From assembly GCF_028858725.1 (NCBI RefSeq), contig NC_084767.1, forward strand, positions 5,197,501-5,261,500: 64,000 nt of DNA, read 5' to 3'. Position 1 is the first letter of the stretch. Each line of letters begins with the position of its first letter. Shown here in pieces: positions 49,101 through 60,215 of the stretch. Both the position numbers and the translations under genes were made by a program. This DNA is from Colius striatus (Eukaryota; Chordata; Aves; Coliiformes; Coliidae). A model generated the notes under the pieces. That model was not told the origin of the DNA, made no database searches, and saw nothing but the letters and a program-made list of their open reading frames with translations.

Positions 49101-51501
49101 TCTTCACTCCTTCTCTCCACCTCCCTCTGTGGGTTGAGGTCCCAGGGCAACCCAACAACCAGTGCTCTCTCCCTGGGCAGCACGGCCACCAGCATCCCTG
49201 CCACGGGGATGGGGACAGAGGTCTCTCAGCAAGCAGCCTCAAAACCCTGGGGCTTCCCCTAAAAAAGAGCCATCAGGCTTGGTCACCAGGTCCTGTCCCA
49301 AGACCTGTGGTGGAGTGAGAAGCCCAATTCACAGCTGATGGCCAGCTCACCTCACTGGCAGGGCTCAAGGACAAGAATGGTGTCCCTCCCTCTCTGTATG
49401 TGTTGCAGAGTGCAGACGCAAGGTGCTCAAATAACGCAGTGATGAGAATTGTTTAGGAACAGCAGAAGGCACGGGCAGAGCTAGATAAGACAATATATAA
49501 ATCTAATTCCCTCTGGCTCTGTATAAACTAAACCATCTCAGTCCTCTTTCCCACTGTGCCAGTGTGTATGGGCTGCCATGCTGACTCGGGATGAGAAGGA
49601 ACATCTTTTGTATGGCCCTATTCAATGTGACATTTTGTTTCACAGATGCAGCCACAGAGCAGTGTTAACCTATTGTGAAGGCTTATTTAGACAGGTACAA
49701 TTACAGCTTGGCAGTGAAGGTGCCTTTGATCCCAGCATCCCCATTGTTCCCAGGGCTTTTCATCCCAACCAGTGCTCAGCTACAAGGCCTGTAGCTGAGA
49801 CCTACCTTTGAAGTTATTCTATCTCCGTTTCCCTTTCATTTTCATGGTGTTTTCTTCTGCTGGTGAACATTGTTAATGAAGGTTCTGGCATTCAGTTGTG
49901 CTCAAAATACTTGGAGCTTGGTAAGTGTCTGGCTTTCCCCAGCTGGTTGCAGGAGGAGGGCAAGTCTTGAGCCTAGAGCAGTCTGCACAGCTCCTGCAGA
50001 GGAGACTTGCCTTGTGCATGGTGCCCACAGGGAAGATGACATTGCTTCAGTACAGGTTCATGTGTCAGCAGCTCCCAGCTTCCTTCCTCTCAAAATCTCC
50101 AATGCAGGACTTTGTTTCTGGGGAAAGTGAAGTCTTTCAGATTGGATGTATGAGGAAATGGATGAGGGAGAGTGATTCCTGTCAGGGCAAAGAAGTGGCA
50201 ACCTACTCTAGGAGCAGCTGTGTGTGGCTAGTGACTGGTTCTGTAGGGTGGCTTGGGATTTTAGCTTTAGGATAAGGAATTAGATGCTAATTGCCTCTAA
50301 TTTTGTGGGAAGAATGTCTGTATGCAATTTGGGGGGTTATTGGTGATTGGGAAGCACAGAAGCTGATTCCATTTGCTTGATTTTGTGTTTAGTTTGTTAG
50401 TACCAGACCAGGGAGGAAAGCTGCCCAGAGACAGTGTTCACCATGTACTGATAGTTTGAAGGAGCAGAGAGAAGGCGGCAAAGAAATCCACCAAGAGCTG
50501 TTAAAAATGAGCCCACTGTAATGCAGACCTTTGCCATGTCAGAGAATAGGTAAGGGAAGCCCTCCTAAATGTGTGTAGACATTTCACCTCCTACAGGCCA
50601 CTAGCAAGCAGAGTGATGGATGAGGCAGATCCTTTTGACTGATAGGGATTTTTTCTGTCAGATGGGAGGAGATATGACGGGACCAGTGTAGGCAAAGTGA
50701 AAGCAGCAATTGCAGTGTAATTGTGAGAGCTGCAGGCACAAAATCCACTTGTTCCAAGAATTGCCTGAGAACTGAGGACCTAAGGTGTCAGGAGGCAATA
50801 CTCTCCAGAAAAAAAACTGGGAAAGTCACATTTAGTTCAGACAAAGTCTTGTCAAGGTTTCTGAATGCACCAAAGGATTTGTCCAGAGCTACCAGCTCCT
50901 TGGAGCCTTAATTGCCCTCACTGAAGTTGTACTAAGTTCAGGAGACAACTCTTTCCAATTAAGTGCAAATTCTTTTCAGATGCTAAATAAGATCACATCT
51001 TGGCTTTGCCTTTCTTCTATTTTAGCATCTATAATTGGCTTGCACAAAAATAAGCGTCTTGCCATAAGCAAACTCTTAGCCAGGTGTGACCCCTTCAATA
51101 TAACCCAAGGGACTTTCCTATGTTAAGCAGGAGTGGATTTACTAACATTGGCACCAAAAACTGGCAGGGCAAAAGCAGCAGTCGTGCCTTTGCCTCTGGG
51201 CTGGGATCATTCATTCAGTTGCCTTAGACCTCTTTCTTTTTATAGCCATGTAATTGCACTTGGTTTTGAGCTTGTGTATCTTTGCCTAGTGCTCTGCTTT
51301 TCTATGAAACTAATTTGAGGCCAGGCTCTCTGATTTCTTCTTCTGTATTTGCTTATAAACATCCTTACCCATCTGGATGAACCTATACTCAGTGACAGAT
51401 TTCCTTGTAAAACACTGAAAATCAAGAAATTGCTGAGGTGTTGTTCATACTCAGTATGACGAGTCCAACTTCTGCAGGCTGCCATCTCATCCACTGCTGC
51501 A

Positions 51502-51609
51502 TCTGGATACGTTCCTTTGCGACCTGATCTAGGTTGACCTGCTTCTGCAGGGAGGTTGGACTAGATGATCTCTTAAAAGTCGCTTCCAACCCCTACCATT
51601 CTATGATTT
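51502..51609 (+). mobile_element. CR1 LINE 3' end (young subfamily)
   Basis: From 'ctggatacgttcctttgcga' through 'cctgatctaggttgacctgc' and 'ggttggactagatgatctct' to 'cgcttccaacccctaccatt' and one ATTCTATG. About 100 bp only. It is closely similar to the ends at 14921-15080 and 45005-45106, so a recent insertion burst is plausible. Confidence 0.92.
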
Positions 51610-52469
51610 AGCAACGGGCAAAAAAAGTGAGGCTCAAAATGGCATCACTTTTAGGGACGAAGATGGAGATTGTGATGAAGTAAATGTTCTGCAGTGCAGG
51701 CTCAGGGTGAAGCCAGTGACTAGAAGCTTACTAACATGGCACAGTTAGCAGAAGCAGGACATCAGCAGTCTTTTAATCTTTTCCAGCTTTGTCAAAATCA
51801 GGAGATAAAGTGTAAAAGCATGGAATGTATTTAGTAAATAAAAAGCAACCCCAGAGGAAGTCAAACAGAATAACCGTTCAATTTTTCAATTACCTGAACA
51901 ATCTCCCAGCATTAATCCTGTGTGCCAAACGCTGGCTCCATACACTGTGAAGAAATTTCCCTGCTGAATTGGTGTCAAGTGCTGCTCTTAATGCCAGTTT
52001 ATTTCTAGCCACCCTTGATAACACGAACAAACATCCGTTCTCGCCCTTGTAATGTAATAGGCAAAGTTACAGAAGCGAAGGGTTTGGAGACACTGTGTTC
52101 TGGCTACATAATTAGAAACAGCTTTAAAGGAAAAAAAGGACTTAAAAATTTGAAAGAAACCCAATTTTATGAGGAATTTAACAGTGTTTATTGCACATTG
52201 TGGGTTACCTTCCTGTTCTGCAGGCTCCAAGAAAATATCAACGAGGTTTTTTTACCATTTAATGAGATATTTGTAGAAATGCAGACTTAAATGATATCTT
52301 CTCTTTTCTTTCTGTTCATTAGCTGAAAGAAATTACTGATACCAGAATAAGGGTAAATTGGGTACTTCCTTTAAAAAGAAAAATAAGAGAAATTTATCTT
52401 CTGTAATTCTGGAGAAGTTGCCAAAAAAAACCCAACAAAAAAGCCAGACTGCCTCTTGTTCTGTGGCAC

Positions 52470-52590
52470 AGAGGGAGGGAAGGGAAGAGAGAACAAGGGA
52501 AAAAAAATCAAGATGTGAAATGTTCCTCTCGAGGAAAACCTTAAGGAAAAAGAAAGAGAAAGTGAAAGGAAAGAAAACCAAAATACTTTT
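52470..52590. repeat. Purine-rich (A/G) low-complexity tract
   Basis: The plus strand is strongly A/G-biased, with runs such as 'gagggagggaagggaagaga' and 'aaggaaaaagaaagagaaag'. The frames across it are lysine-rich by composition only. It sits just before a CR1 insertion, in the last 1.1 kb of the intron before HTR4 coding exon 2. Confidence 0.8.
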
Positions 52591-52624
52591 GTATAGAAAA
52601 TAGCATTATTTGCTATTATTTGCA

Positions 52625-53133
52625 TTTGGGGTCCTGTGTCCTGTTCTGGGCTACCCACTCAAGAGGGACAAGGAACTTGTAAGAAGAGTCCAGTGCAGGG
52701 CCACCAAGATGATCAGGGGACTGGAGCATCTCTCTTATGAAGAAAGGCTGTAAAACCTGGGGTTGTTCAGCCTGGAGAAGGCTGAGGGGGGATCTCATCA
52801 CATTTACATGTATTTAAAAAGTGGTTGCCAAGAGGATGGGGTGACACTTTTTTTCTGTAGTATCCAGCGACAAGACAAGGGGTAAAGGACATAAACATAA
52901 CAGAAAACAAAAGTTCCACTTAAACACAAGGAAAAACTTCTTTACTGTAAGGGTGAGGGAGCCCTGGCACAGGCTGCCCTGGGAGGGTGTGGAGTCTCTT
53001 CCTCTGGAAGTTTCCAAACCTGCCTGGACACGTTCCTGTGTGACCTGATGGAAGGGAACCTGCTTTAGCAAAGGACTGGGCTCTCTGATCTCTAGAGATC
53101 CCTTCCAACCCCATCATTCTGTGATTCTATGAT
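52625..53133 (+). mobile_element. CR1 LINE 3' fragment, about 510 bp (third subfamily)
   Basis: The longest CR1 piece here. It has 'gtgtcctgttctgggctacc', 'gtccagtgcagggccaccaa', 'ttgttcagcctggagaaggc', 'gagccctggcacaggctgcc' and 'cctgtgtgacctgatggaag', then 'gaacctgctttagcaaagga' and two terminal repeats. The 'gacctgatgg ... aacctgctttagca' ending is shared with the copy at 63182-63431 and separates both from the 'gatctaggt ... cttctgcag' group. It ends only 400 bp before HTR4 coding exon 2. Confidence 0.95.
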
Positions 53134-53531
53134 TTATTGGGGTGAAAAGAAAAACACCCATATTTTTGTCCAGAGGCCCTGAATTGGAAGGTATTTTAGG
53201 AAGCCAGGCGCAGTTCACCCCAGCTCTTGGAAATGAGCTCCTGCCCTGTGCTTCTCAGCTTCTCTGCCACTGGGAGACCGTGGTGGGTGTAGCCACCTGT
53301 AGCCATTGTGCTGATGAACACAAGCCTTGCAGCTTTCCTCATAAATAACAGATGCTCTTTGTTAATGGTCTTGGTGGGAAGGCTGTTGTGCTGCTGTGGG
53401 CGTGGGGATGCTGCTCTTACACTTACCAAAACGGGTGCCCACGCCTGGCACCTCAGCACTACCCAGCAGAGCCCCTCCTGATGCTGCTGCAGCTTCTTTC
53501 TCTTCTGTTTTGTTTTCTGTGTGCTCTCCAG

Positions 53532-53657
53532 TTCGAGTGAGGGCTTCAGCATTGCAGAGAAGATTGTGCTGCTCACCTTCATCTCCGCCGTTATACTGAT
53601 GGCCATCCTGGGGAACCTGCTGGTGATGGTGGCTGTGTGCCGGGACAGGCAGCTCAG
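53532..53657 (+). CDS. HTR4: HTR4 coding exon 2: N-terminal tail, TM1 and first intracellular loop
   Basis: A long pyrimidine tract and CAG precede 53532, and donor GTGAGC follows at 53658. The first base completes Ser9; codons 10-50 follow and AG opens Arg51. The frame reads [10 protein letters not shown], then a hydrophobic helix (about residues 20-45) holding G-N-L-L-V, with N37 as the class A 1.50 residue, and ends C-R-D-R-Q-L. The receptor binds serotonin and signals through Gs to raise cAMP in neurons, gut and heart (family knowledge). By memory the human exon differs by scattered conservative changes plus Trp46, which is Arg here. Length matches the human exon exactly. Open frames on the opposite strand here are shadows. 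Confidence 0.96.
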
Positions 53658-54605
53658 GTGAGCTCACCCAGCCACCCACTGCCTGACCTTCTGTGGGGAG
53701 GCACAGGAGAAAATCACTGCCTTAAAAACCCCTCACCTGAGGGCATCAGCTGCTGCATTGAAGGATGGCTCTGGCCATGCATCACACCACGGTGATGTCA
53801 GACTCTCACAGTGGCCTCAGAGCATCCCCGCTTGGATTCATGCTGTGGCAATGAGATCATTGTAGTATCCATCCTCTGTATTTTTAGCCAACTCAGTATA
53901 AAAAATCCCAGATAAACCAGTGAAAAACAGAGCTATGCAGCAATTCCTGGGAAAGCAGGTTGGCCTGTACCCCTTTTCCACCTCAAGCCCATCAGAAAAC
54001 TATGCAGATCAAGGTCCTGTTGCGGTTGTGCAGCATTGCCGCAGCTTGGCAGATGCTGCCAATGATTTGGGGGAGTTCACAGGCAAAGCTCCTGTCTCAA
54101 GGATTGCTGCTACCCCTGGGAGTTGTCACACCAGCTTCAGGAGCAGAGTGAGATATTCAGAAGCCTCTATTCATGTTCTGTGTGGGATTTTTAATGGATT
54201 TAATTCTATTTTATTGTTATGATTTAAAAAGTGCTCTTCAAGGTAAAATTACAGCTTCAGTCTAGGTTCTTCTCAGTGCTTTCTGGAAGGATTTTCTTGA
54301 TTTAAAAGTTAAAATAAAATCTCCTTCTCCACCCCAAACTCTCCAATCACACAGAGGCCTGTGAGCATCCATTTGCCTCTTCTGTGTGAGCAGAAAGATG
54401 TGTTTGTGCAGGGAACACGGTGAATGTTTAGCTGGAAATAGCAGGAACAAAGTAGGAGGGACCATACAAAGTGAGGAGTATGTTAGAGAGGACGTTTCAG
54501 TGTACTGGAGCAAAGTAGACCCAAACACAAGGTGAAATCTCTGTCCACGTGTAGAGGATGCTGCACTGAAAGTGTTTCACCCTGATTTTGTGATCTGTCA
54601 CGTAG
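53658..54605 (+). other. HTR4: HTR4 intron between coding exons 2 and 3 (948 bp)
   Basis: GT-AG intron with donor GTGAGC at 53658 and acceptor 'tgatctgtcacgtag' ending at 54605. It breaks the Arg51 codon after its second base. The open frames inside (for example 53920-54222) resemble nothing and are shadows. No repeat is recognised. Confidence 0.93.
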
Positions 54606-54806
54606 GAAAATCAAGACCAACTATTTCATTGTGTCGCTTGCCTTTGCGGACCTGCTGGTGTCAGTGCTGGTGATGCCCTTTGGAGCCATCGAGTTGGTTC
54701 AGGACAACTGGATCTATGGAGAGATGTTCTGCCTGGTCCGCACGTCCCTCGATGTGCTGCTCACCACGGCCTCAATCCTGCACCTGTGCTGTATCTCGCT
54801 GGACAG
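54606..54806 (+). CDS. HTR4: HTR4 coding exon 3: TM2, first extracellular loop and TM3
   Basis: 201 bp. The first base completes Arg51; codons 52-117 follow, and AG opens Arg118. It starts [16 protein letters not shown]66 is the sodium-site 2.50 Asp of TM2, W86 lies in the loop motif W-I-Y-G, C93 is the TM3 disulfide Cys (3.25), D100 (3.32) is the Asp that pairs with the serotonin amine, and D117-R118 open the DRY G-protein switch. The donor GTATGA follows at 54807. By memory the human loop has Ile85 and Val91, here Asn85 and Met91, and Phe109 is Leu109 here. Reading on past the donor gives an unrelated tail, confirming the splice. The following exon, starting at the Tyr of DRY, is not in the window. 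Confidence 0.97.
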
Positions 54807-57800
54807 GTATGAACAGAAAAGCCTAGAGAATAATTGTAGTTGCTTTAAGTGTCTTCAGTGTTGTTGCTTGTCAGCAGTAGCCAAAGAGCAAATACAAGCC
54901 TGCTGGGAACCACAGAGCAATAAATCTCAGAAGCTGTTTTAGGAGAGATCTCTCTAAATCCTCATCAGTGTAGGAAAGCCTTGAGAGGAATGAGGTTTAT
55001 ATTGATAGAGCAAGCCAGGTCTTCAGCTGCTTTCATCAGTGCTCTGTTTGCATTGCTGTTTATACCTAATGCAGTTTTTCCTTTCAAGTAAAGAAAGACT
55101 CCTTAAAGATGTAGCTAAAGGAAAGAGCTGCAGCCATTGCAAATGGAGAGGCATCATCCACAGGTGTCATTTTAGCAGAGACTTTGCTCTCTGTTGCAAT
55201 GTCAGGCGTTGCTCAGTGCCAGGGGCTGCAGGAGAGGCTCAGCTGGTGAAGGGCTCAATGTGTTCTTCTGAGACGACTGAAACACTCAATTATCTGTCTT
55301 TCTCTTGTTAAAAAAACCTATTTGACCTGTCTTTCAAGTGCTATCAGAACTGCTTTTCCTGCTGCTGGCAGCCACACATGCAGGTGAAAACTGGTATTGC
55401 TAAATGACACATTGTGACATATAGTAGTAGATTATAAGGAGAAAGAGTAAAAAGAGCAATCCCCCCCTAAATGTTATAGGCTGTTTTCCTGAGGCATCCA
55501 TTTACACATCTCTACTAGTAAAGGCTAATGAGGAGTTAAATAAAGCTGGTGAAAGGAATGCATAGGCTTTGTGGGATCCTGAAAACTTTCTTTTCTTTCA
55601 AACTTTTCCTGCAAAATTAAGATGAAGCCAAAATCCTCAATAATTTATGGCAAACAAATATCTGTTTTATCATTATCTGCAGTTTTTTGGGGGGTAACCA
55701 GCAGAACCTTCCATGCAGAATAGCAAGAATTTTTCAGCAGATAAATACTTAGAAGAAAACATTTTGACTGGTTAGTCTAATAAGCAATATGTAGAGCTTT
55801 CAGTTTGAGTTCTGTGCAGAGATTTCAATACCTTTAAAAATACTCTTTTTTAATATTACCAATAGTGGCCAAAATAATCATCATCAATCTCATCATTGTG
55901 ACAACTGGTATTTAAATAGCATCTTTCATCCAAGCAGTCTGTAACCTGACAGACTTCAAAAGATCTTTGATTCACTTCTCCATTGATGGGCAGCACTCCT
56001 TTGTTGTGGGAGAAAAGGGCACTGACACAGGCAGCTTTGTGTCCAGAGGGAAGCTGATGTGCAGTAGCTTACAGCCTGTTTCGTTATCTGGAGGTTTAGG
56101 TGGTTGGAAAACAATAGGAAGCTCATTATCTTAAAAACATTGACAAATTGCCACTTTGAGCCAACTAGCAGTAAAGCAGAAGTTAGGCACTGTGCTCTGG
56201 ATGTGGCCTTGTTATACAAAATGTTGGAGTTTGATTCTCCAGACTCTTAATTAAATATAGTGAGGGGTTTATAGAGAAGGGGATGTGAAGGAAAAATGTT
56301 TTCCTCCCCTTCCCTTCACCTCCTGATCTCTGGACAGTCACAGGGCAGAAGGTACCTCCCATGTGGGGTGTGCAGAAAGGAAACTCCCCTCTTTCTCTTG
56401 CCTGTGCCGCCCTCTTGCAGACCCCAACCACTTCATGAGCTCTTGCTCCTGATGCCTGATCCTGTCAGTTGCCATGTCTGGAGGGCTTGGGGACAACCTT
56501 ATCTCTATGGCTGTTGAAATGTGTGGCTCAGAGTTAATGTATTAGAAATACAGAGCAGAGATCACAGTTTTATACAGGAAGATTTTCTTTCTGTAAAGAG
56601 ACCTGAGGCAGAGTTTGCAAACACTCAGCTCAGTAGAAAGAACTGGAAATGAGAAAAAAAGGAGCAAACAACCCTAAAATTACGTGGATTAGATTATTCT
56701 GTATTAAAATGAAACATTCAGAGCAGAGTGTGAACACCTGGAGAGGGCTACAGCTCTACTCTTCATTCTGTGCTCTTTTGTTCTCTGCCCAGGCAGTCTG
56801 GAATGCTGCCTTAGCAATGAATGAGCATCACAGCCCACAGTAACATGTGGATGATTCCCCTTCTTCTGGACAGAGGGCAATGGGGAACTGAGTCTGGGGA
56901 CCCCCACTCCATCCCCCCATCCCAAGCCAATGCTAGAATACTACACAGAAAAGGAGAATGGCTGTCTTGAAAAGAAGCAGAAGGTGTAGCTGTGTTTTGG
57001 ATGAGACTAACTCTCTAAGCTTGATCTATGTGTGTTCTGATAAGGTTTTGGGAAGGTGCAGCACCACCCCCTCATCCCAACACTGAGGTCTGAGGATGAT
57101 GGGCGCTGCACCTGAACAAGTCCCGTATCAGCATCACTCCATTTAAGTAGCTCAGTCTTCTGTGATAAAATCATCCTGCTTTTAAAGACTACTGCTTACT
57201 GAGTGTGTACTTGACCCTGTTGCTTGTCCAGAGACATTCTTCCTGTTTCTTCTGGGTTAGAAAGATTCTTTAAAGTGGAAGGAAAAACAGACACACACAC
57301 ACTGGCTAAAAATACCCAACATCCAGCAATCTTGATGCCAAACTGATAGAAAAAGAAGTGTTTATGGCTCTGAGTTTGAGGGAGCTGGAAGTCATCTTCA
57401 GGATCACAGCAAAAATGTTCCTTCAGAAAATACCTGCAAACTTCTTCCTCATGAATGCACCAACAGAGAAACTGCCAGATGTCAGAATTGTGGGGTGCAC
57501 AAATGGTCTTTCTCTTTTGCCTGTGATTACCATACATGAGCTATTTTGTGCTCTCAAGCAGAGCAAGGGGAAGAAAAAAGGTACTCCAAGCTGGTATTTA
57601 TCATTTGCTTGGTGCTTTCATGCCAAAGAATGATGCCTCTGCAGACTAGCTGCAGAGCTGATCTACATTTTAGGTAATTCTCTGGTACTGTGTTTTTCCT
57701 TCTTCTCTTCTCAAAGTGTCTTTATTGCATACTTGCTAGAGCAATGCCCAGTACACATACCACCATTAGCACAGCACTAACAGCCACATCCCTGAGACAG

Positions 57801-59919
57801 GCTGCTTCTCTTCAAAAGCACTTCAATTTGCCATAGGAACTTTTCTCTATTGTCTAAACTCCTCAGGACATACATGTGTCTCCTGGCCATTCAGTCTTGC
57901 TGATGCTATTTTGAAGCTATTCATTTGGAGCTTTACCGCTGACCTGAAAAAACCCAGGTTTTAATCTTACATGTTTCAAGAGGTGTGTTTGTTCTCTCAG
58001 GACAAGAAGGCACAGTTAGGTCTGTGTTTGCTGGCAGTGTCAGCTAAAAGAGAAAGCCTAAGTTCTATCTGTCTCACGTGAAGAGGAGAATCCCAAGTCA
58101 GCTGCGGGGTTTTCATCACTTTCTGTTTGATCAGATACCTCAGTATGAATCTGACTGAATCCCAAGACTACAGACTTCTGGGTTTTCCCAGGATTAAATG
58201 TCAAGTTGAGACCCCCCACCATGGTGCCTGAGACAGACCAAGCTGCCTCCTGAACTGCTGTAAATGAGAGTATTATGAAGGTGGATCAGTCCTTAGTCAT
58301 ATCTCTCTCAAAGCTGCATTTCTTCCTCTGACTGATTAACATGATCTTCAAAACAGAACTTGGTAGAACACCAGTAGGGTGCTGTAGCTGAAGTTGTTTA
58401 ACATCTACCTGGACATGGACCTTGAGCACAGAGACAGTCTTGACATGGACAGAGGTTTCTGTGCCAGTTCATGAGCTCTTTCATGTCCCAAGCAGTCTAT
58501 GAAAAGGCCTTGCTTTCTTTCTGACTTGCCATTGTACACACTGTTTTACATTTCTGCAGTGTTTGCTCACTGTCACAGTCTGGCAGCCTGATTAGGTTAA
58601 ATCAGAAAACCTGTTGGATGAAACAGTTGTTTTCCACTGCATAAGCACAGACACTGATGCCTGCAGTTAAACTGGTGCCCTGTACCTGTCAATGCTGTCA
58701 GGTCTAAACATTAACAAAGGCCAAGGACATTACAGATTTTGTCTACAGGGCCTGTTTAATAAACCATTTCTTCTGATAGAAATGAAACATGAGGTCTTTT
58801 CCTGTATCTCTCACAGGAGGCATTTTGGTGGAAGAAGACAGAGAGAATGCAGACATTCTGATTTTGGGCCTTAACACGTCCCTAAGGATGTGCCATGGTC
58901 TCTTCCTTGCTGCCCTGGGGGGGATGTTACCCTTGTGCCATGTCCTGTTGCAGGTCACCTGGAGCTAGTGACAGTTCCACTTCACTCCTGTGTCCTTTTT
59001 GCAGAAGTTAATTCCCTTTCCTTGCTGTGAATTTGACTGTTCCAAACCTCTTCAGCATTGAGACAACAGGGACTTTCAACACAGCTTGAATGGAGTGGTG
59101 GATACAGAATAATAGATCTTTTTCCCATTCCAAAAGAAGGCTAAACCCTGCCTTTGAAAGCTTTTCCTTGCTGATGTGCCAACCCATTGCTGTGACTGTC
59201 CTGGGAGCATAACTTCCAGGTGTGTTTTGGTCTATGATGATGCTGAGAAGGACAAGGGGAAAATTTTGGCCTCACTTCACATCTGTGGTAGAGATGAAAA
59301 GTGAAAATATCCAGACTTCAGTCACATCTGAATGTATGTGAGTACAAAAATTATCTAAGTTCCACCCATTTCTTGAGCACTTTGCCAAAAAACCTCTTCC
59401 TTTTGCAGATTGAACTCAAAAAAGTTGTGCTATCCCTAGTGTGTATTAGTTAAAATGTGGGCACCTGACAGTGCAGTATAATAGAGATTAATGACTTGAC
59501 AGAATAACCATCTCTAACCCAAATGAGCAGTGGACCCAACAAGTTCTGTTCACAGCAAGCATTTAAGAGTCTGGTAGAGCCTCCTGAGTTCCAGCAGCTG
59601 CACTGAATTTTCTTTTTGAGACTTGGACTACAGGCTTTCAAAGCATATCTTGTCCTGTACAAACATTAGTTGGGAGTTGAAGAGACTTCCAGACAGTTGA
59701 TTTTGTGTGGTATTCTGCAGTCATCTCCAGGTTAGCCCAAAATACTCACTCTGACATGAGCAAGGGCAACATATCTTTCACGTCAGCTCTTGTCTGCAAA
59801 ACATCAGACCTAAACTTTAAAAGTTGCTGGCAGAAACTTGAATTTCTGTGACAATTTCTCATGGTTTTGGGATTGTTTTTTTTCTGCAGTGAGATCTGAC
59901 TCCCAGATGGTGTTAAGAG

Positions 59920-60215
59920 AACAGAATCATAGAATCGTTTTGGTTGGAAAAGACCTTTTGGAGTCCAACCACCAACTTAACACTGCCAAGCCCACCACTA
60001 ACCCGTGTCACTCAGCACCTCATCTGTGCATCTTTTAAATCTCTCCAGGGCTGGGGACTCCATCACCACCCTGGGCAGCCTGAGATAGTGTTTAATGACC
60101 CTCTTGGTGAAAACGTTCTTCCACAGCTACAATCTAAACCTCCCCTGGTGCAACTTGGGCCCATTTCTTCTTGTTCTATCACTTGTTACTTGGGAGAAGA
60201 GACCAACCCCCAGTA
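59920..60215 (-). mobile_element. CR1 LINE 3' fragment, antisense (older subfamily)
   Basis: On the plus strand it opens 'agaatcatagaatcgttttg' and 'gttggaaaagaccttttgga', the reversed CR1 terminal repeat and end. It continues through 'ctccatcaccaccctgggca' and 'aacctcccctggtgcaactt', the reverse of blocks seen in the copies at about 15302 and 43856. It inserts against the direction of HTR4 in the intron after exon 3. Confidence 0.94.

Larger units (their letters stand above)
29648..53531 (+). other. HTR4: HTR4 intron between coding exons 1 and 2 (23.9 kb)
   Basis: Donor GTAGGA at 29648; acceptor with a long pyrimidine tract ending 'gtgctctccag' at 53531. The intron interrupts a codon after its second base. 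It contains six CR1 fragments (about 40675, 43856, 45005, 45530, 51502 and 52625), a pentanucleotide microsatellite (46091-46180) and a purine-rich tract (about 52470-52590). From 29648 to about 40670 I recognise no repeat or exon, and likewise in 40771-43855, 44139-45004, 46185-51501 and 51610-52470. No other gene is seen nested in it. Confidence 0.8.

Noticed and set aside
53196..53679. Minus-strand frames of 105-136 codons opposite HTR4 exon 2
   Set aside because: Antisense shadows of the conserved receptor exon and its flank.
54807..54942. Continuation of the exon 3 frame past residue 118
   Set aside because: The donor GTATGA at 54807 and the sudden loss of receptor similarity show that this is intron read-through.
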